64,000 nucleotides of DNA from Chryseobacterium contaminans (GTDB taxonomy: Bacteria > Bacteroidota > Bacteroidia > Flavobacteriales > Weeksellaceae), in contig NZ_MAYF01000323.1 of the NCBI RefSeq assembly GCF_001684955.1, forward strand, positions 24,644 through 88,643, read 5' to 3'. The notes under the pieces are model-generated. The model saw only the letters and a list, made by a program, of their open reading frames with translations. It searched no databases and had not been told where the DNA came from. Positions 1 to 8,171 of the stretch are shown one piece after another. The position numbers and the translations under genes were made by a program. Each line of letters starts with the position of its first letter. Positions within the stretch are counted from its first letter, which is position 1.

Positions 1-2
1 GA

Positions 3-155
3 TTTGCAAAGGATTTTCATGATTGTACCCTTTTCAGAAATACTCCTGTTAATACGAGTCTGAAAGATGTACTAAACAAGCAATTAGAAAAAGAAAACAA
101 TGTCATCAATAACCATGATATAGAAGTTGCAAAAATTCCGGTCCAAATAAGTTGA
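3..155 (+). CDS. C-terminal end of an unidentified protein, cut by the window edge
   Basis: An open frame with no start inside the window gives about 50 residues ending in AKIPVQIS and a TGA stop at 153-155. It is hydrophilic and rich in Asn and Lys, with one Cys. I do not recognise the family. The stretch TSLKDVLNKQLEKE resembles an out-of-frame tail on the minus strand near 7226-7315, which reads SLKEVLRQQLEKD. The gene continues upstream of position 1. Confidence 0.5.
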   Translation, partial: FAKDFHDCTLFRNTPVNTSLKDVLNKQLEKENNVINNHDIEVAKIPVQIS

Positions 156-385
156 TTCGTCAAGTTTTTATCGTAAAATAACTCAGACAATGACACCTAA
201 TTCAGACTAAATATTAAATAATTGACCGGATTTATAAGCAACATCACCGATCAGCCTTTTTAAACAGTATAAATCTCTGCTTACAAACTGATCACCCACC
301 ATATCACTGATTTTTACTATTACTGTCCTACAAGGCAGTAATTTTTTTATCCTTACGGCATTAACCTGAACTCACCAATTTCTTT

Positions 386-811
386 TTATGAACCATTAGG
401 CCTGATTTGTATCAACCTGTAATAGAAAAATGTCCAAAGAGCAAGCCAGGGAAAGTTGGCCATCAGGAAAAACAGAATATCCTCTCCATTAATCCCCTGC
501 CCTTCCGTAATCATAAAAAAATAATAAATAATGAAAAGAATCGGAAACAAAAACCAGCAAAGGACTGTTTTCATTTTGCTTTGAAACTGCTTTAATAATA
601 AAAGTAAACTACTGAACGAGGCAATGCTTAAAAGCATAATCCAAATCATCAGAAGACCATACGCCAAGCCACTCATATCACAATTTCTTGGATGTTCACT
701 TACCGGTTCTCTGGTCCATCTCATAAATACAATGAGAAGGACGGTTGAAACAACGGTTGAGAAAAACCAGGTTTTCAGTATTGATAATAATATGAACTTC
801 TTTTTTGACAT
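386..811 (-). CDS. Small four-helix membrane protein, unknown function
   Basis: A 141-residue protein with a basic N-terminus (MSKKKF) and four hydrophobic stretches at about residues 12-30, 50-72, 82-100 and 112-130, so it is predicted to be integral to the inner membrane. The loop after the first helix carries a Cys and several charged residues; the tail is polar. I recognise no family motif. It lies alone on the minus strand, tail-to-tail with the partial gene at the window start and head-to-head with the AraC-type gene at 955. The plus-strand open frames across it are much shorter and have no protein-like composition. Confidence 0.6.
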   Translation of the reverse strand: MSKKKFILLSILKTWFFSTVVSTVLLIVFMRWTREPVSEHPRNCDMSGLAYGLLMIWIMLLSIASFSSLLLLLKQFQSKMKTVLCWFLFPILFIIYYFFMITEGQGINGEDILFFLMANFPWLALWTFFYYRLIQIRPNGS

Positions 812-929
812 CAGTTTCTGCTTTAAAAGCTAAAATAACCATAATTGCTCAATTTTACAAAAACACTCCTCATCTATCTCCTGAGTGATATTTAATAATT
901 TGTTAAAGATACCCTACCCATATTATCTA

Positions 930-937
930 TAATTTTG
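930..937 (+). promoter_or_regulatory. Probable -7 promoter box of the AraC-type gene
   Basis: TAATTTTG matches the Bacteroidetes -7 consensus TAnnTTTG and ends 17 nt before the ATG at 955. The nearest upstream TTG (900-902) is 27 nt away, longer than the usual gap, so the -33 element is uncertain. Confidence 0.5.
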
Positions 938-954
938 AAAAAATATCAGTTATC

Positions 955-2004
955 ATGTTATATATCATTATGGTAGTTGTACTACAGGCACTTATCACCC
1001 TTACATTACTACTCTACCTCATCAAAAACAGAGAATCTGTTCTGAATATGCTGTTATTGTATATTGGTGTGGTTGCATTGGATATGGGATATGAATATTT
1101 TATCATCCAAAGATTTGGGTACGAGTCTGTTTTATACGAAATTCCGGGAAGTCTTCGTGTTTTCAAAGGACTTATTTTCTTATACATTACCACTTATCTG
1201 ATCCATGCAAAATGGAGAGATAAGCTTAAATATCTGATCGCACCGCTCACATTAGTAATTGTTCATCACGCCATCGCTCTGATCGCAAAAATCTTTGGCC
1301 TATCGTGGGCAGATATAGCTATCAGATCCTATCAAGCTTATTTTACCTATTATAGTTATTATTGGGTAGCCTGCCTTGTGGCCTGTATTTATTTTCTGAC
1401 GAAATACCGTAAAAAGATCACCCATCCGGTGGCCGGTAATTTCCGCTATTTAGTTGGTTATGTATTACTGGGAGTATTGGTTTTTTGGACTGTTTATTAC
1501 TTAGGCTGGAATACATTCATCTATCAGAAGATCTACAGCCTGCTGTTTCTTTTCCAGTTCGGGTGGATTTTGTACGTTTATATTTTAACGTACCAGTACA
1601 GACTCCTTGAACAGCAGAATACACTTCAATTTTCAGCTCCTAAGGAAACTTACCAATATAAAGATCTTTCAAAAATAGATTTTGATACAGTACAACATGC
1701 TATTGTTACTTTTTACCAGGAAAGCCATGTTTATCTGGATGAAGAATTTACATTAGATCAGCTTTCCAGCCATTTAAAGATCAGTAAAGCTGATTTAAGC
1801 ATCACTTTTAATAAGCACCTCAACACCAATTTCCACGAATATACCAATAGAAACCGTATTCAGCATTTTAAGCAGATCTTATCAGAGGATCCTTCTGCCA
1901 GTGTCATTGATCTTGCTTTTCAATGTGGTTTTAAATCTAAATCTACTTTTTATAAATATTTCAAAAAGGAATTTGATTGTTTACCTTCCCAGCTTGTGCA
2001 TTAA
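955..2004 (+). CDS. Membrane-anchored AraC-family transcriptional regulator
   Basis: A 349-residue protein. About the first 215 residues hold some six or seven hydrophobic segments (starting LYIIMVVVLQALITLTLLLYL), and the last 100 are a soluble AraC/HTH_18 DNA-binding domain. Its two helix-turn-helix units are visible as FTLDQLSSHLKISKADLSITF and VIDLAFQCGFKSKSTFYKYF, followed by the typical end CLPSQL. Flavobacteria carry many such membrane-bound AraC proteins, thought to couple an envelope signal to transcription. It sits 136 nt upstream of, and co-oriented with, the receptor and phospholipase genes, so local control of that pair is a reasonable inference. The signal it senses is unknown. 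Confidence 0.85.
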   Translation: MLYIIMVVVLQALITLTLLLYLIKNRESVLNMLLLYIGVVALDMGYEYFIIQRFGYESVLYEIPGSLRVFKGLIFLYITTYLIHAKWRDKLKYLIAPLTLVIVHHAIALIAKIFGLSWADIAIRSYQAYFTYYSYYWVACLVACIYFLTKYRKKITHPVAGNFRYLVGYVLLGVLVFWTVYYLGWNTFIYQKIYSLLFLFQFGWILYVYILTYQYRLLEQQNTLQFSAPKETYQYKDLSKIDFDTVQHAIVTFYQESHVYLDEEFTLDQLSSHLKISKADLSITFNKHLNTNFHEYTNRNRIQHFKQILSEDPSASVIDLAFQCGFKSKSTFYKYFKKEFDCLPSQLVH

Positions 2005-2045
2005 GTTACAATTATTTAACATTAGTAATTAATTGATTTACAACA

Positions 2046-2062
2046 GAGTTCGCCTCGAACTC
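2046..2062 (+). promoter_or_regulatory. Perfect inverted repeat between regulator and receptor
   Basis: GAGTTCG, a 3-nt spacer, then CGAACTC. It lies between the stop of the AraC-type gene and the start of the receptor. It has no T-tract, so an operator or mRNA hairpin is more likely than an intrinsic terminator. A near-match to the -7 box (CATCTTTG, 2116-2123) lies between it and the receptor ATG. Confidence 0.4.
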
Positions 2063-2140
2063 AACAGAATCAGTAGTCTGAAATTTAAATGAACTAAAAC
2101 TTTTTGATGACCTGACATCTTTGCAGAAAATTTCACTAAG

Positions 2141-4987
2141 ATGTCACGAGAAAGTCTTTTTCTAACAAAAGCAGCATTTTTTCTTTTAGGCCCTTTGGCC
2201 TTTGCACAGACCTCAGTTCACGGAACTGTGGTAGACAGCCAGGGAAACCTACCTAATGCCCTGGTATATATTGAAAACAACGGGCAGAAGATCACCTCCA
2301 ACACTGACGGATCCTTTGTTCTGAATAATGTTTATGATGGAAGTTACAAACTTGTTGTAGAATATAAAGGCTACGACACGGTTTACATCCCTTTCAACGT
2401 AACGGACAAAAAGGAAGTTGATCTTGGATTGGTGAAATTCGGGGCTAAACTGAAGGAGAACAGTATTCAGGAAGTGGTGGTAACCAGCGTCTACAAAGCC
2501 TCACAGGCCAGAGCTATTACCATGAAGAAAAACTCCAACACCATCACGGAAGTACTCTCTGCAGATGCCATTGGAAAACTTCCGGACCGTAATGCGGCAG
2601 ATGCTGTACAGAGAATGCAGGGAGTTTCTATTGAACGCGACATGGGTGAAGGGCGTTTTGTGGCTGTACGAGGAACTCCTATACAATGGACTGCTTCTAC
2701 TTTAAATGGCAACAGAATGCCTAGTGCTAGTGGTGATAATGCCAACCGTGGAGTTCAGATGGATATTTTCCCTTCCGAACTTATTCAGAATGTCCGTTTA
2801 TCTAAAGCCTTAACTCCGGATCTGGATGGGGATGCTATTGGCGGAAATGTAGATTTCATTACCAAAACCTCTCCCAATAAAGAAACTTTAGCCATCAGTA
2901 TGTCTTCCGGATATGTTAATATGTCGAAATCTCCAACGTATAATTCTTCTATTGTCTACGGAAACAAAATCACCGATAAACTGAAATTCATCTCTTCTGC
3001 TGTAATCTGGGAGCGCTCTACAGCCATAGATCAAATGAGAAATATTTTCAACTATGGAATGAAGGATAAGACAGCCTCCTACTCTATCAATCAGCTGCAG
3101 CTTCGTGATTATCTGGCCAACCGAAGAACCCTTGGGTTTAATTTAGGATTGGATTATGAGATCAACAGCAGGAATAAACTATATTTTAAAGGGTTATACA
3201 GCCAGTACAAGGATGGACAATCCGTAAAGGAAACCTATTTTAATTTTGACAATAAAAATGTAACGCTTCAGGCCCGTCATGCAGATTATCTTACAGATAT
3301 GTATTCGATGCAGCTGGGTGGAAGTCATCAGGTGGGACAACGTCTGGAAGTAAACTGGTCAGCATCCAAAGCCCGTTCAGAATTTAAATTTGATTCTCCT
3401 AAAAATCTTGATCAAAATGAAAGAGGTTATCCTATAGTCAATTTTGTACAGCCCATGACCTACGGAAACCTATCTGCTGATGGCCGAAAATATATGGCAA
3501 TGGATGCTCCGGACGGCATTGGGGATACCGGAAGTTATACCCTTCCTTATCACCAGCAGGCAATAGCAGCAGATCAATTAAAATTAAACCAAATCATCCT
3601 CAGCCAGAATCACAACACTGAAACAGATCTAAGAGGTCAACTGGATTTAAAATATAAAGTATCCGATAGTTTTGAACTTAAATTCGGGACAAAATACAAC
3701 AATAAGAACAAAAATGTAGACAGTTCTGTACTCGTATGGATGCCTAAATCTTCTCTTGGAGTTCCCGGAGCACCGGTTACCTATCTGAACCAGCTTGAAC
3801 GTGAAGCATTCCCTTACAGAGGGGGCTTTATGAATCCACTTGGAAATCCATATAACTCAGCGATCATTGATCAGATTACCAACGGGCAGATCGATCAGAT
3901 GTACAATCCGGCTACACAGAATAATTTAGGCCTGATGCAGGTAAGCGGCAAAGACAGCAGTTCCAATATCACCAGTTCTTACCGCGGTACTGAAAATGTA
4001 TGGGCAGCTTATATGATGGGAACCTGGAAAGTGACTGATCAGCTTCAGGTATTGGGTGGTTTCAGAAATGAATACAATGACATTACCTTCTGGGGTAAAA
4101 AAGTAATTTCAGATAAGGATAGTAAAACAGAAGACATTAAAGACAGAAAAACCTATAATGTTATACTTCCTATGGTTAATTTGAAATGGAATATCAGCAA
4201 TGACCGTATTCTGAGGCTGGCTTACACCCGTTCTTTTGCAAGACCGGATTTCAATGACCTGAATCCTGGAACAATCGTAAATGATATCACCAACACCATT
4301 ACGCAGGGAAATACGAAACTGGATCCTACATTTTCCAACAACTTTGACCTGATGTTTGAGAACTACTTCGGAAAGCTGGATCTGATTACAGCAGGAGTAT
4401 TCTATAAAGATATCACCAATCTGATTTATAAAGATCAGTCAGTAAAAGATATCGGAGGCAGAACCTACACCTTCACGGCTCCTAAAAACCTGGAAGGAGC
4501 AAAATTATTTGGTTTTGAGTTTGGAATTTCCAAGCGTTTTGAAAACCTGCCCGGATTTTTGAAAAACTTAGGCTTTGAAGGAAACTATACCTACATCTCT
4601 TCCAAAATGAATATGCCCGTCTATGAAAATGGCAAACAGACAGGAACTATGCCTACTACCATTCCTAATCAGGCCAAACATATTTTCAATACGATCCTGT
4701 TTTATGAAACCAGTAAACTGATGCTTCGTGTTGCCGGGAACTACAAAGGAAACTATGTAAGCGAGATCAGAGCCGCTGCCGGGGCAGATCACTATCAGTA
4801 TTTCGATAAAAACTTTACGGTGGATCTATCTACTTCTTACAGTATTTCAAAGAAAGTACGGCTGTTTTTAGAACTTAACAACATTTTTAATGAACCCAAC
4901 CGCTACTATATGGGCGCAAAAGACCGTGTTGAAAACATTTCCTACTCAGGGATGCGCGGACAGGCGGGATTCACTTACAACTTTTAA
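2141..4987 (+). CDS. TonB-dependent outer-membrane receptor
   Basis: A 948-residue protein with a signal peptide to about residue 22. A carboxypeptidase-regulatory-like beta-sandwich follows at about 25-95 (typical of Bacteroidetes receptors), then a TonB-box-like QEVVVTS at 110-116, a plug at about 120-240 (IGKLPDRNAADAVQRMQGVSI; DGDAIGGNVDFITK) and a beta-barrel ending in the aromatic FTYNF. The plug motif is the type seen in TonB-Xanth-Caul receptors. It would import a bound substrate using TonB energy. It is followed after 19 nt by a secreted phospholipase C, so the ligand may be a product of that enzyme, such as an inositol phosphate or another phosphorylated head group. That is inferred from context only. 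No SusD partner is present. Confidence 0.92.
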   Translation: MSRESLFLTKAAFFLLGPLAFAQTSVHGTVVDSQGNLPNALVYIENNGQKITSNTDGSFVLNNVYDGSYKLVVEYKGYDTVYIPFNVTDKKEVDLGLVKFGAKLKENSIQEVVVTSVYKASQARAITMKKNSNTITEVLSADAIGKLPDRNAADAVQRMQGVSIERDMGEGRFVAVRGTPIQWTASTLNGNRMPSASGDNANRGVQMDIFPSELIQNVRLSKALTPDLDGDAIGGNVDFITKTSPNKETLAISMSSGYVNMSKSPTYNSSIVYGNKITDKLKFISSAVIWERSTAIDQMRNIFNYGMKDKTASYSINQLQLRDYLANRRTLGFNLGLDYEINSRNKLYFKGLYSQYKDGQSVKETYFNFDNKNVTLQARHADYLTDMYSMQLGGSHQVGQRLEVNWSASKARSEFKFDSPKNLDQNERGYPIVNFVQPMTYGNLSADGRKYMAMDAPDGIGDTGSYTLPYHQQAIAADQLKLNQIILSQNHNTETDLRGQLDLKYKVSDSFELKFGTKYNNKNKNVDSSVLVWMPKSSLGVPGAPVTYLNQLEREAFPYRGGFMNPLGNPYNSAIIDQITNGQIDQMYNPATQNNLGLMQVSGKDSSSNITSSYRGTENVWAAYMMGTWKVTDQLQVLGGFRNEYNDITFWGKKVISDKDSKTEDIKDRKTYNVILPMVNLKWNISNDRILRLAYTRSFARPDFNDLNPGTIVNDITNTITQGNTKLDPTFSNNFDLMFENYFGKLDLITAGVFYKDITNLIYKDQSVKDIGGRTYTFTAPKNLEGAKLFGFEFGISKRFENLPGFLKNLGFEGNYTYISSKMNMPVYENGKQTGTMPTTIPNQAKHIFNTILFYETSKLMLRVAGNYKGNYVSEIRAAAGADHYQYFDKNFTVDLSTSYSISKKVRLFLELNNIFNEPNRYYMGAKDRVENISYSGMRGQAGFTYNF

Positions 4988-5006
4988 TTAAAAAATTTAT
5001 TCATCA

Positions 5007-6188
5007 ATGAAAAAGTATATATACGGGGCTGCATTTTGTATGACAGCATTAGTACAGGCACAGAATCAGTGTCAGAATCCAAAGATCAATCAGCTGCAGA
5101 TTGTAGGCACCCATAATTCATACGCTCAGCCGGTAGATCCTAAAGTATTGGATATGGTAACTCCCATTATTAAAGGAATGATGCAGAAATACGACAGTAT
5201 GATGTCCGAAGAACAGAAAGCCAAATTCAAAGAATATCACCCTAATGGTATGGATTTAAAAGAAGGATTAAGCTATAACCACCCTGATTTTACGGAACAG
5301 CTTAACGCCAATCTTCGAGGCCTGGAAATAGATGTTTATTATGATCCGGAAGGCAGCAGATTCAGCCGTCCTGCCACGTACGAAATTTTAAAAGCGAAAG
5401 GTATAACAGATCTGGCTCCTTTTAATACCAAAGGATTAGACCAGCCCGGATTTAAAGTATTACATATGGCTGATATTGATTTCAGAACGCATTATCCTAC
5501 TTTGAAAGATGCCCTTACTTCCCTTAAAACATGGTCGGATCAACATCCTGATCATACTCCGATCTTTATGATGATCGAAGCCAAAGACTCTGGATTTCCA
5601 ATTGTTGAAAACAGCACCAAAGTGTTACCCTTCGATAAAAAAGCTTATGATGACTTGGATGCGGAAATCGTAAAGTATTTAGGAAAAGATAAGATCATTA
5701 CTCCAGAAGAAGTTCAGGGGAAATACAGCACATTAAAAGAAGCTGTAACCCACAATAACTGGCCAACACTAAATGACAGCAAAGGAAAGTTTATCTTTAT
5801 GCTGTTACCCGGAAGTGCAGGAACTCTATCTTCTAAAAACAATCCTTATCTTATCAATAACTCCCTCAGAGAAAGAATAATGTTTCTGAACAGTGAATCT
5901 GATGATTCTTTTGCGGGATTCATTCTAAGGGATAATGCGATTGTAAGGCAAAAAGAAATTCAGGATCTGGTAAAACAGGGGTATATCGTAAGAACAAGAT
6001 CAGACATTGAAACTTATGAAGCCAAAGTTAATGATCCTACCCGTTCCAAAGCAGCTTTCAGTAGTGGCGCGCAGGTTATTTCCACTGATTTTTTCCGCCC
6101 GGGAAACACTTACGGAACCCCTTACTTCGTACAGCCGCCTCAAGGAAAAGGTTATCTTAATAATCCTGTTAATACTTCATGTAAATAA
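5007..6188 (+). CDS. Secreted Ca2+-dependent phosphoinositide-specific phospholipase C
   Basis: A 393-residue protein with a signal peptide (cleavage near AQA-Q, residue 18). It has a PI-PLC-like TIM-barrel core of the Ca2+-dependent bacterial type (PI-PLC-C1 family). GTHNSY places the first catalytic His at residue 36, LRGLEIDVYYDP supplies acidic metal ligands (E107, D109), and VLHMADID places the second His at 153. Further conserved segments are PIFMMIEAKD and GKFIFMLL. Family members cleave the phosphodiester of phosphatidylinositol or related lipids. It sits directly behind a TonB-dependent receptor and before a strong terminator, so the two form a short operon, probably for scavenging phosphorus or inositol outside the cell. 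Confidence 0.87.
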   Translation: MKKYIYGAAFCMTALVQAQNQCQNPKINQLQIVGTHNSYAQPVDPKVLDMVTPIIKGMMQKYDSMMSEEQKAKFKEYHPNGMDLKEGLSYNHPDFTEQLNANLRGLEIDVYYDPEGSRFSRPATYEILKAKGITDLAPFNTKGLDQPGFKVLHMADIDFRTHYPTLKDALTSLKTWSDQHPDHTPIFMMIEAKDSGFPIVENSTKVLPFDKKAYDDLDAEIVKYLGKDKIITPEEVQGKYSTLKEAVTHNNWPTLNDSKGKFIFMLLPGSAGTLSSKNNPYLINNSLRERIMFLNSESDDSFAGFILRDNAIVRQKEIQDLVKQGYIVRTRSDIETYEAKVNDPTRSKAAFSSGAQVISTDFFRPGNTYGTPYFVQPPQGKGYLNNPVNTSCK

Positions 6189-6193
6189 ATTTT

Positions 6194-6226
6194 AAAACCC
6201 GGTTCTGGAAACAGAACCGGGTTTTT
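6194..6226 (+). terminator. Intrinsic terminator after the phospholipase gene
   Basis: A perfect GC-rich stem, AACCCGGTTCTG against CAGAACCGGGTT, followed by a T-run. It lies just after the phospholipase stop. The A-run on the other side may also let it stop the convergent amidohydrolase remnant. Confidence 0.9.
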
Positions 6227-6242
6227 ACAATATGCTGATCTT

Positions 6243-7182
6243 TTACACTTTATTTTTATCGTAGATCACTTTTTCTTCCTTAATGGTTTGAAGTACTTTT
6301 ATATCTTTAATTTTCATAGGATCTTCTTTCAGTGGATTCTTATCCAGTATAACCAAATCTGTAAGTTTATTTGGCTCTAAAGTTCCTTTAGATTTCTCTT
6401 CCATATACTGAATCGCCGGATGTATCGTCAGAGCCTGAAGTCCCTGATAAGGAGTAATACGCTGATCCGGTCCTATAGGCTTATCTTTACCATACGGAAT
6501 CCTATTCACCGAAGACCAAAGCACCATCATCTGATTGAGCGGTAAAACAATAAAATCTGTATGATTGGTTGGTTTCAATCCCAGTCCTATAGCATCCTTC
6601 ATCGGGCTCATATATTCAGCTTGCTTCTGACCTCTGTTAGCAACATGTGCATCAGCAAAATAATAAGTATGCAGGGTATAGAATGATGGCAGGATTTTAT
6701 ATTTCGGGTATTTCTGTAACTGATCGTTTCTCACAAACTGAGAGTGGATCATTGTAATATTTCTTTCTTTACCAAGATCATGTTTGGCTACAGTCTCGTG
6801 AACCTTCAGGAAAGCATCAATTGCAGCATCACCATTGGCATGCAGATTCAAAGGGACATTCATCCCATATACCATTGCAACCATAGCATTGAGTTCAGCT
6901 TGTGAAAAGATAAGTTCCCCTCTCCAATTTTTGTCATCTTTATTGCTAGGACTTCCGGTAAGATAAGGATCGTTAAAACAGGCTGTTTACCCTGAGGTGA
7001 GCCATCTATTGTGATTTTAACATCTCCGATCTTAAGTGATTATCATATTTCTTTCAATCTTTTAAAGGATAGTTTGCCAGAATAGGCTTTAAATCTGTAA
7101 TAAAGGGAAATGCTACAATATACCATTCTGAGCTTAAACCAAAAGTCTGAAAATATTTTTCTGAATATATCAATGAAAAATC
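6243..7182 (-). pseudogene. Degraded YtcJ-like amidohydrolase (N-terminal half lost, frameshifts and stop)
   Basis: The intact 3' part (6243-6884 and a little upstream) encodes amidohydrolase features: NLHANGDAAID with a metal-binding-type His, TMIHSQF, NHTDF, and the C-terminal LEPNKLTDLVILDKNP strand. Reading further upstream, the same protein continues in other frames: GLSSEWYIVAFPFITDLKPI, then an in-frame TGA (7054-7056), then KKYDNHLK, a 1-nt loss near 7033, IGDVKITIDGSPQGK, a 1-nt loss near 6987, and TACFNDPYLTGSPSNKDDK. Full YtcJ-type enzymes run to about 550-600 residues; roughly the first half is absent and upstream homology fades near 7182. Both small losses are in A-runs. Any activity is unlikely. 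Confidence 0.82.
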
Positions 7183-7301
7183 TTAATTTTTTACTTTAAA
7201 ATCTTCCGGACAAGCTCAAAATGGCTTAAACCAAACAAATTGTCTGATCTTTTTCCAATTGTTGCCTTAGCACCTCTTTTAAAGAGCCTTTATATTTTCC
7301 A

Positions 7302-7634
7302 TTAAACAAGAAACATCTTCTTCCATTTTGCAATAGAATTGCGGCTTAAATTAAAGTGATTGGCCAACTGAATATTATTTAGTTTGTGTTTTTTCTGATA
7401 ATCAAGTATCTCCAATATATCTTTTTTAGTATAGGAACGATGCTTTCTGCTGACTTTATCGGAGTTACCAAAAATCTTTGTATCAAGTTCCAGAATATAT
7501 AACGAAGACATATTATCTTTACTCAGTAAATCCCTGTACTCTGAGACTTTGTCAGGATATTGCTGATTGATAATATCAGAATAAATACGCTCATAATCGG
7601 GTATTATTTTTCTTCTTTGTATTTCATTATCCAT
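7302..7634 (-). CDS. Helix-turn-helix protein, second of an overlapping pair
   Basis: A 110-residue protein. The N-terminal 60 residues are charged with no known motif (YSDIINQQYPDKVSEYRDLL). The C-terminal 45 form a homeodomain-like or transposase-type helix-turn-helix: KKDILEILDYQKKHKLNNIQLANHFNLSRNSIAKWKKMF. Its start lies 31 nt inside the 3' end of the preceding HTH gene in another frame, so the two are probably translationally coupled. I recall similar proteins as recurring in Chryseobacterium genomes, but their function is unknown. They lack any DDE catalytic domain, so calling them transposases would be unsupported. The truncated amidohydrolase directly downstream suggests a rearrangement at this site. 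Confidence 0.65.
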   Translation of the reverse strand: MDNEIQRRKIIPDYERIYSDIINQQYPDKVSEYRDLLSKDNMSSLYILELDTKIFGNSDKVSRKHRSYTKKDILEILDYQKKHKLNNIQLANHFNLSRNSIAKWKKMFLV

Positions 7635-8026
7635 TTGTAGAGTGTGGTTTTAGGTATTTTATATTCATTAATAACCTGACTTTTACTCATTACTCCCGAC
7701 TCAACCTGTTTCAAAATAAAACTGATAATGTCTTTCGTATATATATTTTTCCGGAATCGCGGAAGGGTTGCGTTTGTACTGCCAGTTTTTTTAAATCCCG
7801 CTGGTGCATATAAAATTAAATGTTGAGAATAAAGTCTGAAAAAATCATACTCAAGTAACTTACACCATTTTAAAAGGACCTCTGTGGAAATATTTTTCTC
7901 CAGGTATATGTCTGTTATTTCCTGCTCTGTACATTTCATAAAGTTACATATTCGAGACATTGGAATTTCATACTCTGCAACTCTGTTTTTTATAAGCCGT
8001 CCGATATGTATTTCTTTAAAATTCAT
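7604..8026 (-). CDS. Helix-turn-helix protein, first of an overlapping pair
   Basis: About 140 residues from the start MNFKEIHIGRLI; a Met nine codons further upstream is possible but adds only a nonconserved extension. The N-terminal region (IGRLIKNRVAEYEIPMSRICNFMKCTEQEITDIY) looks like a small helical, Xre-like domain. The C-terminal 45 residues form a second, transposase-type HTH ending PKTTLYKWIMKYKEEK. The middle segment KWCKLLEYDFFRLYSQHLILYAP is unusually hydrophobic and aromatic. It overlaps the next gene by 31 nt. A two-gene module of DNA-binding proteins, each with a C-terminal HTH, is suggested; I cannot say whether it regulates neighbours or belongs to a mobile unit. Confidence 0.65.
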   Translation of the reverse strand: MNFKEIHIGRLIKNRVAEYEIPMSRICNFMKCTEQEITDIYLEKNISTEVLLKWCKLLEYDFFRLYSQHLILYAPAGFKKTGSTNATLPRFRKNIYTKDIISFILKQVESGVMSKSQVINEYKIPKTTLYKWIMKYKEEK

Positions 8027-8074
8027 GGTATCAGTAATTATTTTATTCAACAATGATAAGATTGCTACAAATAG

Positions 8075-8094
8075 AACAGGCTTCCCTGCCTGTT
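8075..8094. repeat. Short perfect inverted repeat upstream of the HTH pair
   Basis: AACAGGC, a 6-nt loop, then GCCTGTT. It is about 50 nt upstream of the start of the HTH pair and downstream of the surface protein's stop. It could be an operator for the HTH proteins or a weak transcription stop. There is no T-run on either side. Confidence 0.35.
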
Positions 8095-8171
8095 AAACCA
8101 GACCTAACAAAGTTTATTATACCAGTTTACTTTACAATTCTGAAAGGTATAAACGTTTGTATATCCTTTAA

